This document shows, piece after piece, positions 34,397 to 43,105 of a stretch of 64,000 bases of DNA; positions within the stretch are counted from its first letter, which is position 1, and each line of letters opens with the position of its first letter. Position numbers and translations under genes: made by a program. This DNA is from a virus: positions 178,065 through 242,064 of the IMG/VR virus record IMGVR_UViG_3300032116_014939, one strand, 5' to 3'. The notes below the pieces were generated by a model. The model was given only the letters and a program-made list of their open reading frames with translations, ran no database searches and was not told the origin of the DNA.

Positions 34397-36142
34397 TTAT
34401 TTTTCAATAATTGATTTTTTAATTTTTTCTTCAAGTGACTTGATATCTGTTTTAACACCTTCAATATAATTTTGTAGATGTTGTCTTACACCTTGCTTAA
34501 GTTGTTTATCATCAAACTTAATTGACTGAGATACAATACCTTTTAATCCTTCTTCTTCTTTTGAAGATGATTGTGCAGATTTTGTAACCGCAGTTGCAAT
34601 AGCCTCAGGAACATCATATTCGTTTTTAAACATATCTTTAGCTGAAACTTTTTCTAATTCAGATTTTATGTTCTTTCCCATTTCTGATGTTGGTTGTACT
34701 TGTAGTTTGTTTAAAATATACTCAATTGCTCTATTTTTAAATTCAGTTTCTTTTCCTTGGAAAATAACATCAAATGATTTTTCAAATTCTGCGTTTGTTG
34801 CTTCGTTTAAATTTTTAGTTTTTCTGAAATTATTAAGTCCGTCAAAGAATTTTTTGAAGTTTTGTTTTTGGAAATCTTCAGATAATGAAATTAAAGTTTT
34901 TTCATTTTTCTTTGATTTTAATTTGGTTTGAATATTTTCTTTAATCATTTTACCTTCTTGAAACACTCTTAATTTAGTTTTTACTCTACTTTCCAAATCC
35001 GTCTTTAACCAATTTGAATTTTTTGAATTACACATTTGAATAGCCTTTTGAACTGTTTCACTTCTATCTGAAGATGATTTTAAAGCATTTCTTAAATTAA
35101 CACATAAATTTCTATTAGCACCTGCTGATAAAATTACTTCAGCACTTGAGTCAGCTGGTGTATCTGAAGGTCTAACATTTTTAGTTTTTCCTTCTTCACT
35201 TCTACCACCTGAAATATATGGTGTAACTTCTTCACCACTATCTTTTAAAAACTTAGTAAATAAATCACTTTTTCTATCAACACGAGTAAGTTCGTCTCTC
35301 ATCCAAACTTTATGTAACGACAATAATCTAACAATTGGGTGTTGGTAAATTTGATGTTCTTTACCATCTTCATCCATCCAAACATTTTCATCCCAATTAA
35401 TATCATTAGCATCAAAACCACAAAAATCAGATGGTACTAAATTACCATACCAACCTTGTTCACCTGACCATTCAATAAATTCTCTAGTTTTTTGATTTAA
35501 TGTTTCAACACCTTCTCTTCTATATTTTTTTTCAAATAAATTACCTAAAGTCCAAGACTCACATTTTCTTTTTTCTGACTCAATTGCTTTTTCAAAACTA
35601 ACGTCAACCCCTTCACCTGTCTTTAACCAATTTTCGTTTTCATCTTTAATTTGTTTACCTAACGATTGTAAAGCCGAGTTAGGAGAATTAAGTAAGAATT
35701 GGATAAACTCATTACCATATTCTTCCCAAGCAATTTTGATAGAATCAGCATCATCTTTTATATCTGAAATAATATCTTTAATATTTTTTTTGCTAAAAAA
35801 ACCATAACGAAAACTTTTTAACCATTTTCTGAATTTATTTGACCTATCAATAGTATTAATTGGGAATTCAACTTTTTTAGTTTCAGTATCTTTTTTATCC
35901 TTAGAACCAGAATCTTTTTTATTATCAGAACCGCCTGGTCCTTTACCCTCTTTTTTATTATCAGAACCGCCTGGACCTTTACCTTTATCACCTGAACCGC
36001 CTGGACCTTTACCTTTATCACCTGAACCTCCTGGCCCTTTACCTTTATCACCTGAACCTCCTGGCCCTCCACCTGAACCTCCTGGCCCTCCACCTGAACC
36101 GCCTGGACCTATTTCATTTAATATATCTATATTTTCTTCCAT
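34397..36142 (-). CDS. Large Gly-rich-repeat virion cargo candidate, 581 aa
   Basis: The N-terminus 'MEENIDILNEIGPGGSGG' has an L-N-E site at residue 10, then ~68 residues of Gly/Pro/Lys repeats (10-residue unit GPGGSGDKGK) as a flexible linker. The remaining ~500 residues are Lys/Glu-rich and helical with a few Cys. An internal 'LNEATNAEF' is a second potential protease site. First of three consecutive large minus-strand proteins with such features; an ejected internal protein is inferred. I recognise no catalytic domain. Confidence 0.6.
   Translation of the reverse strand: MEENIDILNEIGPGGSGGGPGGSGGGPGGSGDKGKGPGGSGDKGKGPGGSGDKGKGPGGSDNKKEGKGPGGSDNKKDSGSKDKKDTETKKVEFPINTIDRSNKFRKWLKSFRYGFFSKKNIKDIISDIKDDADSIKIAWEEYGNEFIQFLLNSPNSALQSLGKQIKDENENWLKTGEGVDVSFEKAIESEKRKCESWTLGNLFEKKYRREGVETLNQKTREFIEWSGEQGWYGNLVPSDFCGFDANDINWDENVWMDEDGKEHQIYQHPIVRLLSLHKVWMRDELTRVDRKSDLFTKFLKDSGEEVTPYISGGRSEEGKTKNVRPSDTPADSSAEVILSAGANRNLCVNLRNALKSSSDRSETVQKAIQMCNSKNSNWLKTDLESRVKTKLRVFQEGKMIKENIQTKLKSKKNEKTLISLSEDFQKQNFKKFFDGLNNFRKTKNLNEATNAEFEKSFDVIFQGKETEFKNRAIEYILNKLQVQPTSEMGKNIKSELEKVSAKDMFKNEYDVPEAIATAVTKSAQSSSKEEEGLKGIVSQSIKFDDKQLKQGVRQHLQNYIEGVKTDIKSLEEKIKKSIIEK
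35906..36109 (-). repeat. Gly/Pro/Ser/Lys-rich coding tandem repeats
   Basis: 30-bp units encoding about GPGGSGDKGK, with shorter GPGGSGG and longer GPGGSDNKK variants, in the N-terminal linker of the 581-aa protein. Confidence 0.8.
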
Positions 36143-36155
36143 ATTAATTATTTAA

Positions 36156-37634
36156 TTAATCCCAATTCCAAGTATTGTTACTATATGTCATACCCCATTG
36201 TTTATTACCAACAATAGCAATTGCCTTGTTTGGTGATACTGTTGCGTCATAGAGTATATCACCTAACGTGTTAATATCCCATTTACCGGTATTATGTTCT
36301 CCATTAGCATCTGCGGTTAACCATGTTTTAATTGTCTCTTTAGTTTGGTTGTTTGTTTCTTTTTGGTCACCACCACCTTTTGGTGTTATTGTTGGTGTTA
36401 TTTTATTATTATCATCTTTGAATAACTTATAATTATAAGTATTAGTTGGGGTCTCAACAGTTAATTCCTCAATAGGACCAAGAGCTTCGTTTTCATAAGT
36501 TTTATATGAAACTCCATAACCATCTGCCTTTAAAAATAGTTTTTCTAAATCGTCTGGTTTTGCAACATTAAGATATGCATTTAAAATTGCCTCACTCGCA
36601 TTTTCAGTTGAGGGATATACTTTTTTAATTTTTGTATATGGTTTCTCTCGTAATTCATCAACAGTTTCTGGAATTTTTGATAATCCCTCTACCGCATAAT
36701 AAACCACTACCCCAATTATAATAAGAGAACCTACACTTACCCCCATAGTAACCCCTTTTTTTCTAACGTATTCTAATACTTTATACCATTTCTCACCTTG
36801 GAACGCACTTTTAATTCTACCCCAAATAGATGGTTTTTGAAGTTGTTCAAATAAATACTGTCTAGCTTTGTACTCCCCTTCTGATTTGATTTTACGTTTA
36901 GTTTCATCTTCAAAATATCCAAACCAATCAGCAAATTTCTTTTTAGATAATAAAGGGTCACCTTTAATTTTATTTCTAACGGAACTACGAATATTATCAT
37001 ATTGGTCATCAATAGCTTTTGCCTTTGCAATTGCATCTTCCGCTTCTGTCCTTGCATTTTTTAAAGGTTTGCCATACACATCATCTAAAGCAGCCTTTAA
37101 TTCATTATCGAGGACATCATCCCCAGTTTTAATTTCTTTTACTAATAAATCAAAGTCGTCAGCAGTTTTAAAAACCAATTTAGGAGGTAAATTAGCGCCG
37201 CTTTCTATTTTTGTGATAACATTCTTTACGTTTGTTCCCACATTGTCTTTAAACCAAGTTTTTGCAATAAGTTCAGCACCTTCAGGTGTTCCAATAATTT
37301 GTTTCATTATTGTTTTTGAAACTGTTTCAACGACTGCTTCCGGAATTTCTTTTTTTACAATTGCCGCTGATAGTTCTTCTAAAGTATTATATGTTTTCGG
37401 TATAGTGTTACGATAAGATAAATTTCTTGTTTCACGACTAACAACGTCATCAATTACACTCATCGCGTTGTCATCAAAACTTTTTCCAACATCCGCAATT
37501 GCTTGTACTAAATCACCCACTTGTTCAGATATTAAATCATTTTGTTCGAATTGAAAATCTTCAATTATGTCTGTCTTTTTAATACCCATTATTTCTTGGA
37601 TTCTAAAAAGCTCCTCATTTAAAACTTGTTTCAT
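36156..37634 (-). CDS. Tagged single-membrane-span virion cargo candidate, 492 aa
   Basis: The N-terminus 'MKQVLNEELFRIQEIMGI' belongs to a second tag type (…E-x-x-R-x-x-x-I-M-G-I), also seen in the PPK2-lysozyme protein. It is followed by 'NDLISEQVGD', an I-S-E/Q site near residue 38. The middle is helical and charged, with one strong membrane segment ('MGVSVGSLIIIGVVVYYAVE', about residue 300); the C-terminus is beta-like and ends 'GMTYSNNTWNWD'. It could be a membrane-inserting ejection protein. The TATTTAT promoter motif supports late expression. Confidence 0.6.
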   Translation of the reverse strand: MKQVLNEELFRIQEIMGIKKTDIIEDFQFEQNDLISEQVGDLVQAIADVGKSFDDNAMSVIDDVVSRETRNLSYRNTIPKTYNTLEELSAAIVKKEIPEAVVETVSKTIMKQIIGTPEGAELIAKTWFKDNVGTNVKNVITKIESGANLPPKLVFKTADDFDLLVKEIKTGDDVLDNELKAALDDVYGKPLKNARTEAEDAIAKAKAIDDQYDNIRSSVRNKIKGDPLLSKKKFADWFGYFEDETKRKIKSEGEYKARQYLFEQLQKPSIWGRIKSAFQGEKWYKVLEYVRKKGVTMGVSVGSLIIIGVVVYYAVEGLSKIPETVDELREKPYTKIKKVYPSTENASEAILNAYLNVAKPDDLEKLFLKADGYGVSYKTYENEALGPIEELTVETPTNTYNYKLFKDDNNKITPTITPKGGGDQKETNNQTKETIKTWLTADANGEHNTGKWDINTLGDILYDATVSPNKAIAIVGNKQWGMTYSNNTWNWD

Positions 37635-37647
37635 AATCTTTTTATTT

Positions 37648-37654
37648 ATAAATA
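37648..37654 (-). promoter_or_regulatory. TATTTAT late-type promoter motif
   Basis: Complement of ATAAATA, 13 nt before the ATG at 37634, within a TATTTATAAATA near-palindrome. Confidence 0.5.
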
Positions 37655-37679
37655 TACTTTTATTTAAAAAAACAATATA

Positions 37680-39701
37680 TTATTCATCAGAACCTAAATA
37701 TTGTTCATAATCATCATAGGTTTTCTCTAAAGAATCTCTTGTCGCTATAATTTTAGGATTTGTTAAAGATGACATCATTGGTTTAATTGTCTTTACATCA
37801 ATTGGCTCCATCTTTTCAGAGTTATCAAGTCCAAGAGTTTTAGATAACTCTTGAGCCAATTTTTCTATTTCATTTTTTTTATTTTGTTTATATGTTTCAG
37901 TTTGATATTCCTCAGGTACCTCAAGTCCTGGTCTCCATCTAAAACCCCATGCTTCTGATAACTTTTTATTATCTTCAGCACTACCGTTTGAACCAAACAA
38001 TTGTTTAACAGTTTCCCATTTATACCCTTCAGCTTCAACTTGTGTTTTAATGTTTCCTCTAATTAAAGGTTTAAAAGTTTCATAACCTCCTTTCGCAGTA
38101 AGAGGTAATCCTGCTCCAATAGTACCTGCGGCAAATACTTTACCCGCTAATTGACCTTTAGCCGCTTGATTTAATGCACTTTTAGAATTAGGAGATAAAT
38201 TACTAACAATTTGTTTATTACCTAATATTTCTTTTGATTTCTCTTTAACCACTTGTTCATATTGTTGACGAACTGCTGGATTTTTCCCCATTTCAGTTTC
38301 GAGCTCTTTAAGGATTACATCTAAATTTTCAGGTAAATTTTTAGTGTTATTTTCTAAAAGAGCTTTTGACATTTGAACTATTTCCTCGTCAGTCAAATTA
38401 CTTATTGCTTGTTTTCCAATATTTCCAAATCCGGCCTTTAGAATTGGTAAATCAAATAAAATACTTAAACCTAAAGTTAATGCCGCCATATTCTTTTCTC
38501 CTTGAGCGTAATATACTCCACTATCAACAATCCCTAAACCTAAAGAAACAAACGGGCCAACAACAGGTATCATTAAACTTACAATTTGTAATAATGAAAG
38601 TACGTCGTGGATATCACCTGCATTGGCTGTACTCACTGAACCAACCACCTTACCATCTTTCACATTTGTTGCACCAATAAAAAAGTCGTCTTTTTTAGCA
38701 GAATCTAGAGCAGTTATAATTTTTTTAACATTACCCCCAAAACCATACGCTTTAATTACTTCAGCGTAAGACGGAATATAACCGGTATATCTATTAATTG
38801 ATGTTCTAGACAATCTACCAGCACTTGATGTCAATTTTCCATAATTTATTTTATAAAACGGTTTATATACCGCTAAATCTTGATTATAACACAAAAATTT
38901 ATATATATGTTTTTGAGGAGCATTCCCTGTGTTAGTTTTTATATCACCAGTCTTAGGACATTCCCATCCAGACTTTTCATATCCGTAAGTGTCCGCAATA
39001 ACTCCATTAACAGTTGATTTTTTCCATCCGCAAGCTATTGCTCTTTTTTGTAGTTCAGTCCCATCAAATCTTGGTTCAGTACTTTGTTCATTAATTGCTT
39101 TTGTAAGTTTACCAGATTTAATATCAGGTAAATAACGTGATATTAAATCTTGAAGAGACATTTCTTTCCCATTATAATTTACCGATAATTTGTTTTTTTC
39201 ACAACCACCTTCATATCCCGATTTATTCAAATATAAGTTAGTGAATTTCCATACTTCAACCATTTCAGCCAACCACACTGCAAAAACTGCATACCATTCA
39301 TCTTGTGTTTTAACTATAAAGGTTGGTATATTCCATTCACCACCGTAACCTGTTCCTAATGATTGTGCTAAATTTCTTTGTTTAGAATCTGAAAGACGAC
39401 AATATCCTTTTTTTCCTTTGTAAGTTTCATTACCATCTAAATTGTTAGGTTCCCATTGGAAATCTTTAACCGTACCTCTATTACAGTAATCGTTCCCTGT
39501 TTTATAATCATCCGCCGCAAGTCCTTTTCTTATTATTCCCTGGCTAGCTTCAAGTGCTTTCTCATTTTCTATTTCTGCAGGACTTTTGGGTTTGAAGGTT
39601 TGTTCTGAAACAATTTCAGTATTTTCAGTGAGCGTCATTTCGTTGTTATATTTCATTAACAACAATACTCTTTCTAATAATTCTTTTTTCTTATTTTCCA
39701 T
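37680..39701 (-). CDS. Large tagged protein with pre-toxin-like hydrophobic region, 673 aa
   Basis: ATG 39701 is chosen because it starts 1 nt after the upstream stop; the frame extends further. The N-terminus 'ELLERVLLLMKYNNEM' then 'ENTEIVSEQTFKPKSP' fits tag plus V-S-E/Q site (about residue 32). 'KAINEQSTEPRFDG' (around residue 205) is an internal I-N-E/Q site. Residues ~375-425 are hydrophobic ('LMIPVVGPFVSLGLGIVDSG', 'MAALTLGLSILFDLPILKAG'), resembling the membrane-active or pre-toxin region of polymorphic toxins. Several Cys lie in the first half. An ejected, pore-forming or effector protein is a hypothesis. Confidence 0.6.
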   Translation of the reverse strand: MENKKKELLERVLLLMKYNNEMTLTENTEIVSEQTFKPKSPAEIENEKALEASQGIIRKGLAADDYKTGNDYCNRGTVKDFQWEPNNLDGNETYKGKKGYCRLSDSKQRNLAQSLGTGYGGEWNIPTFIVKTQDEWYAVFAVWLAEMVEVWKFTNLYLNKSGYEGGCEKNKLSVNYNGKEMSLQDLISRYLPDIKSGKLTKAINEQSTEPRFDGTELQKRAIACGWKKSTVNGVIADTYGYEKSGWECPKTGDIKTNTGNAPQKHIYKFLCYNQDLAVYKPFYKINYGKLTSSAGRLSRTSINRYTGYIPSYAEVIKAYGFGGNVKKIITALDSAKKDDFFIGATNVKDGKVVGSVSTANAGDIHDVLSLLQIVSLMIPVVGPFVSLGLGIVDSGVYYAQGEKNMAALTLGLSILFDLPILKAGFGNIGKQAISNLTDEEIVQMSKALLENNTKNLPENLDVILKELETEMGKNPAVRQQYEQVVKEKSKEILGNKQIVSNLSPNSKSALNQAAKGQLAGKVFAAGTIGAGLPLTAKGGYETFKPLIRGNIKTQVEAEGYKWETVKQLFGSNGSAEDNKKLSEAWGFRWRPGLEVPEEYQTETYKQNKKNEIEKLAQELSKTLGLDNSEKMEPIDVKTIKPMMSSLTNPKIIATRDSLEKTYDDYEQYLGSDE

Positions 39702-39702
39702 A

Positions 39703-39963
39703 TTACCAAACTTGATTTCCAACACCACGTTTAACACCTGATTGCCATTTTTCACCTTTCTTACCTAACATGTTGGCTTTACCACGAGTTAAAACATATA
39801 ACTCATCCCAATTACTACCTCTTTTATTTGTGTTAGATGTTGCACCTCCACCACCGCCAGCCGCAGCGTCTTGTTCCCCAAGTTCATTTTTATCACCTCT
39901 GTTTTTGTCAGATGTTGTTAATTTTTGAAATAGGGAAATTATGTAATCAACGTCGTGTATCAT
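39703..39963 (-). CDS. Small tagged Gly-rich protein, 86 aa
   Basis: 'MIHDVDYIISLFQKL...ELGEQDAAAGGGGG' gives an L-G-E/Q site after a 33-residue leader. The basic, Trp-containing C-terminus follows ('NWDELYVLTRGKANMLGKKG'). It is probably co-expressed with the 673-aa protein, whose start follows its stop by 1 nt. Function unknown. Confidence 0.55.
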   Translation of the reverse strand: MIHDVDYIISLFQKLTTSDKNRGDKNELGEQDAAAGGGGGATSNTNKRGSNWDELYVLTRGKANMLGKKGEKWQSGVKRGVGNQVW

Positions 39964-39969
39964 TATTAC

Positions 39970-39976
39970 ATAAATA
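39970..39976 (-). promoter_or_regulatory. TATTTAT late-type promoter motif
   Basis: Complement of ATAAATA, 6 nt before the ATG at 39963. Confidence 0.5.
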
Positions 39977-40004
39977 TAACTCTACCAATAAAAAAGTGGA
40001 TAAT

Positions 40005-40340
40005 TTAGAACAAGAAGGACGGTGGAATTTTTTTTGGATTGTTTGAATAATATTCTTCCATAAATGATGTCAGTTCATCTGTATCAACCTCATATTCTTT
40101 TTCATCTGACGCTTCCTCGTCAATTATAAGTTCATCAGTATCTTCTTCATATATAATTGGGAAATCACTTGATTCATAATCATAGTTTTCCAAAATGAAA
40201 AAACCGGACTTTTCAATAAAGTCCAGTTCAAATTCATGTTCTCTAATTTCATCATCACCATCTTCCTCTAATCTGAAACTAACCTGTAGTATTTCAGATT
40301 TTGGATTATAGTAATAATCAACTATTTCTTTGATGTTCAT
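40005..40340 (-). CDS. Hypothetical very acidic protein, 111 aa
   Basis: Asp/Glu-rich beta-like protein ('ILQVSFRLEEDGDDEIREHE'), 1 nt downstream of the zinc-ribbon gene and so probably in its operon. No recognised family; the acidity would suit a DNA mimic or chaperone but nothing specific supports this. Confidence 0.6.
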   Translation of the reverse strand: MNIKEIVDYYYNPKSEILQVSFRLEEDGDDEIREHEFELDFIEKSGFFILENYDYESSDFPIIYEEDTDELIIDEEASDEKEYEVDTDELTSFMEEYYSNNPKKIPPSFLF

Positions 40341-40341
40341 T

Positions 40342-40803
40342 TTACAAAATTCTCTTAAACCAATTTAATGATTCGCTGATATTTTCTTGTACTAATGGAG
40401 CCTTTGATTTTAATTTAATACTTTCCTCAAGTTCTTCCATAGTATATCCTTTTCCACACTCACATGTTTCACCCTCTTTCATTTCAGTTCCACATTGCTC
40501 ACATTGTTCTCCCTCTTTCATAGATGAACACTGTTCACACATTTCACCTTCATATAAACCATTACACTCATCACAAACTTTTTTAAGTTTTCGGTTAACT
40601 TCTTTGTTTGTATATTCTTTAACTTCACCCATATTAGATACAGTAATTCCTTTTTCATCTAACGCCAAATTTTCCACGTTAAGGATTTGTTCTTTTGGTG
40701 TGTTAAACCCACGACTAACATATCCATCATACTGACTTCTATGTCTATCTTGTATTGATTGTTTTTCTTCTTCAGTAATATTTAAAAAAAATGCGTTTCT
40801 CAT
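40342..40803 (-). CDS. Zinc-ribbon-like protein with helical leader, 153 aa
   Basis: The centre contains four Cys pairs in a repetitive pattern ('CDECNGLYEGEMCEQC', 'EQCEQCGTEMKEGETCEC'), predicted to bind zinc. The N-terminus 'NITEEEKQSIQDRHRSQYDG' resembles that of the protein at 55115-55573 ('DLSEEVKNSIREQHEGG'), a further shared leader type. A TATTTAT motif lies 17 nt upstream. Confidence 0.6.
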   Translation of the reverse strand: MRNAFFLNITEEEKQSIQDRHRSQYDGYVSRGFNTPKEQILNVENLALDEKGITVSNMGEVKEYTNKEVNRKLKKVCDECNGLYEGEMCEQCSSMKEGEQCEQCGTEMKEGETCECGKGYTMEELEESIKLKSKAPLVQENISESLNWFKRIL

Positions 40804-40820
40804 ATATAATTGTTTTCTAA

Positions 40821-40827
40821 ATAAATA
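40821..40827 (-). promoter_or_regulatory. TATTTAT late-type promoter motif
   Basis: Complement of ATAAATA, 17 nt before the ATG at 40803. Confidence 0.45.
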
Positions 40828-40832
40828 TACGG

Positions 40833-40863
40833 TTGATTGAATAATATTAATTTATTATATTTT
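40833..40863 (+). promoter_or_regulatory. Host-type promoter with 4-nt spacing to ATG
   Basis: TTG (40833-40835), 20 nt, TATATTTT (40856-40863, one mismatch to TAnnTTTG), ACAC, ATG 40868. Confidence 0.55.
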
Positions 40864-40867
40864 ACAC

Positions 40868-41377
40868 ATGGAAAAACCTTATCAACTATTACAACCAGTT
40901 TTTAAAGACCATCGTGGGTCTTTTACCCCAATTAAACTTTCTGACAAGTGGGTTCAATCAAACATTAGTATAAACGACGATATATTTGTCTTTCGTGGGC
41001 TACACTATCAAGATGAACCAATGGCTCAAACAAAACTTTTATCGGTTATCCAAGGAAAAATAATTGATTTTGTTGTTAACTTGGATAAAGAAAGTGAGGA
41101 CTTTGGTAAACTTGAAACATTTGTTTTAACCTCAGGTGAATCGGTATATATTCCAAAAGGTTACGCTCACGGATTTTTGACACTTCAAAGTGGAACAGTT
41201 GTTAACTACTTAGTAGATAATGATTATTCTAAAGAACACGAAGGATGTATTCAATGGGACACCGTAGAAGAAGTAAAAGATATTATTACCAAATACATGA
41301 GAGGTTTTAACTTTAAAGTTAGAATTAGTGATAAAGACACCGAAGGAATCACATTAGAACAATATAAAAACAAATGA
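40868..41377 (+). CDS. dTDP-4-dehydrorhamnose 3,5-epimerase-like (RmlC)
   Basis: The 169-residue double-stranded beta-helix protein has the RmlC landmarks: an N-terminal 'PVFKDHRGSFTPI', 'VFRGLHYQ' with substrate His, 'SVIQGKIIDFVVNL', 'IPKGYAHGFLTL' and 'VNYLVDNDYSKEHEGCIQWD'. RmlC converts dTDP-4-keto-6-deoxyglucose in dTDP-rhamnose synthesis. In a phage it could support modified sugar for glycosylation by the two transferases at the window start or alter host surface sugars. It overlaps the next gene by 4 nt (ATGA). Confidence 0.85.
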   Translation: MEKPYQLLQPVFKDHRGSFTPIKLSDKWVQSNISINDDIFVFRGLHYQDEPMAQTKLLSVIQGKIIDFVVNLDKESEDFGKLETFVLTSGESVYIPKGYAHGFLTLQSGTVVNYLVDNDYSKEHEGCIQWDTVEEVKDIITKYMRGFNFKVRISDKDTEGITLEQYKNK

Positions 41378-41610
41378 CAAAAGAAGAAGTAGAAGAATTA
41401 GCCGAAGGAGCAATTCTATTAGACGGATTTGATGATTGTATTACAGGAATTGTTGAAGAGTTTGGTAATGGAGTAAGAATACTTTATTCACGTGATAAAA
41501 TACTTGAGTCATTACAAAAAGATATGTCTTATGAAGATGCTTTAGAATATTATTACTACAATATTGTTGGTGGACATTTCGGTGAAAGAAATCCTTTGTT
41601 TTTACTTTAG
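41374..41610 (+). CDS. Conserved-looking small phage protein, 78 aa
   Basis: 'GFDDCITGIVEEFGNGVRIL' and 'GHFGERNPLFLL' match a small protein type I recall from many phages (G-E-x-T/N-P-x-x ending). Function unknown. Translationally coupled to the RmlC-like gene. Confidence 0.6.
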   Translation: MTKEEVEELAEGAILLDGFDDCITGIVEEFGNGVRILYSRDKILESLQKDMSYEDALEYYYYNIVGGHFGERNPLFLL

Positions 41611-42209
41611 AAATAATTTGCGTAAAACGAAATAATTTTTGGAGCGTATCTTCTTAAAGCAGAATTAATATTTTCCACTGTTACTTCTTTATTTTCATCT
41701 TCAAGTATACTGATTACTCCGTTTACCATTTCACCTTGAGCCTTATCCGCCATATCAACTAATTCATCAAATGCTTCGTTAGTGTCATTATACTTGTGTT
41801 CATGAGCTAATCTTTCTTTACCCATATAAAGATATGGTGCCGCCGCAAACATATTAACAACACTAGCTTCTCTTAATTTATTTAGATATCTTTTTATAAA
41901 CAACATGTTAAAATGTTTTACTAACATCGCATGTTGTGTTAAATCAGTCGATTTATTTTCTTGTATATTTTTTTTCATTTTTCTTTCTCTCATTTCATCA
42001 AACTCAGACTCATACATCCATTTATCCTCATCCAATAAATAAAGACTTGACCCATTGTCCCATTTAACAACATACTGAGTGAATCCAGGGCCACTTTGAA
42101 TTTTAGTAACGGTTCCTCTATCACCAAAAGATAATTGAGGTTCACCCAAAAGTTCAATGATTACAATTCTATCACCAGGTTTAAGTTCAGGATTTAATTT
42201 CTTACTCAT
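41607..42209 (-). CDS. Hypothetical protein with SH3/KOW-like N-terminus, 200 aa
   Basis: Residues ~8-65 ('KPGDRIVIIELLGEPQLSFG', then 'RGTVTKIQSGPGFTQYVVKW') look like a small SH3-like beta barrel of the kind that binds nucleic acid or peptide. The C-terminal part is helical and Ala/Asn-rich. Its TATTTAT motif overlaps the divergent one of the next gene. Unknown function. Confidence 0.6.
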   Translation of the reverse strand: MSKKLNPELKPGDRIVIIELLGEPQLSFGDRGTVTKIQSGPGFTQYVVKWDNGSSLYLLDEDKWMYESEFDEMRERKMKKNIQENKSTDLTQHAMLVKHFNMLFIKRYLNKLREASVVNMFAAAPYLYMGKERLAHEHKYNDTNEAFDELVDMADKAQGEMVNGVISILEDENKEVTVENINSALRRYAPKIISFYANYF

Positions 42210-42210
42210 A

Positions 42211-42222
42211 TATTTATAAATA
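42211..42222. promoter_or_regulatory. Overlapping divergent TATTTAT promoters
   Basis: TATTTATAAATA serves both strands: 7 nt before ATG 42225 (+) and 6 nt before ATG 42209 (-). Confidence 0.55.
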
Positions 42223-42224
42223 TA

Positions 42225-42845
42225 ATGAAATATCTAATTAAAGAATCTCAAAAACAAATTATCCTTGAAGCAATAAATGACAGGATTAAAGAAGTTCAAG
42301 AGGATGGTGTTGAACTAACAAAAAAGATTATTGAAGACACCAAATCTCACGCTTCGATAAACTTAAAGATGATGCTCACATGGGGAGCGGCAATCGGAGG
42401 GTTCATGGGGCCAATTATGCAATGGTTAAATGGACAGGTACCTGAATTAACTGAAAAAGATTTATCATTAATTGCCGCAGGTATTGCTTCAGTAATATTC
42501 TTTCAAGAAAGAAGTTTTACCAAATCAATTATTAAAAAGATTAAAGAAGATGGACTTGAAGAACCATTTAAATTGGGTGCAATCAAAGCCAATCAACTTA
42601 AAACTGTTTTAGCAGGTTTTTTAAAGAGTTTGAATTTATCAGCATTTACTGTAACAAATATGTTAAGTTACGCATTCTTGGTTCCGATTATACCAATGAT
42701 ATATGATGCTGTTTCTGAGGGTATTTGGGATATGAAAGATACTGAAATGTTAGTTAAATCATTATCAGCATTTGGATTAATAACAATTTCAGGTAATTTC
42801 TTAAAACGACTTATGGAATTGATTATCGATAGAATCACTAAATAA
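42225..42845 (+). CDS. Tagged membrane protein, 206 aa
   Basis: The N-terminus 'MKYLIKESQKQIILEAINDR' is a variant of the recurrent tag, with L-E/A and I-L-E possibilities at residues 13-15. Three or four hydrophobic segments follow ('LTWGAAIGGFMGPIMQWL', 'LSLIAAGIASVIFFQ', 'TVTNMLSYAFLVPIIPMI', 'LSAFGLITISGNFL'). A virion-packaged membrane protein would be suited to forming a channel on entry; a holin-like role is an alternative. Unknown family. Confidence 0.6.
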   Translation: MKYLIKESQKQIILEAINDRIKEVQEDGVELTKKIIEDTKSHASINLKMMLTWGAAIGGFMGPIMQWLNGQVPELTEKDLSLIAAGIASVIFFQERSFTKSIIKKIKEDGLEEPFKLGAIKANQLKTVLAGFLKSLNLSAFTVTNMLSYAFLVPIIPMIYDAVSEGIWDMKDTEMLVKSLSAFGLITISGNFLKRLMELIIDRITK

Positions 42846-43104
42846 AATCAATCTTTAATTCTAAATCAGTTTTTCCTTTAAAAATTCTATGATAAGTTCC
42901 TTCAGGGATTAATAATACTTGTCCTTCAGTTAATTCTATTGGTAATTGATTATCCATTTGGAATTTCCACCCTTCACCCTGAACCACTTCAATCAATCTA
43001 TCTTCTCTATCACGATGCCATTGTAGTTCACCACTATCAACATTGGATTTAAAAACTCTAATCTTTGAAGTTTCTGTTAATTTTCTATCTTTATACGGTT
43101 TCAT
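42838..43104 (-). CDS. Small cupin protein, 88 aa
   Basis: From ATG 43104 ('MKPYKDRKLTETSKIRVFKS') the protein shows cupin motifs: 'ELQWHRDREDRLIEVVQGEG' (His-x3-Glu-Asp) and 'QVLLIPEGTYHRIF' (P-x-G-x-x-H). A single-domain cupin could bind metal and a small ligand. Possibly a sugar- or peptide-modifying enzyme; substrate unknown. Confidence 0.7.
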   Translation of the reverse strand: MKPYKDRKLTETSKIRVFKSNVDSGELQWHRDREDRLIEVVQGEGWKFQMDNQLPIELTEGQVLLIPEGTYHRIFKGKTDLELKIDFI

Positions 43105-43105
43105 A

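Noticed and set aside
35906-36109. Collagen-like triple-helix repeat
   Set aside because: The repeats are Gly/Pro/Ser-rich, but Gly does not fall at every third residue (GPGGSGDKGK), so it is a flexible linker rather than a G-x-y collagen region.
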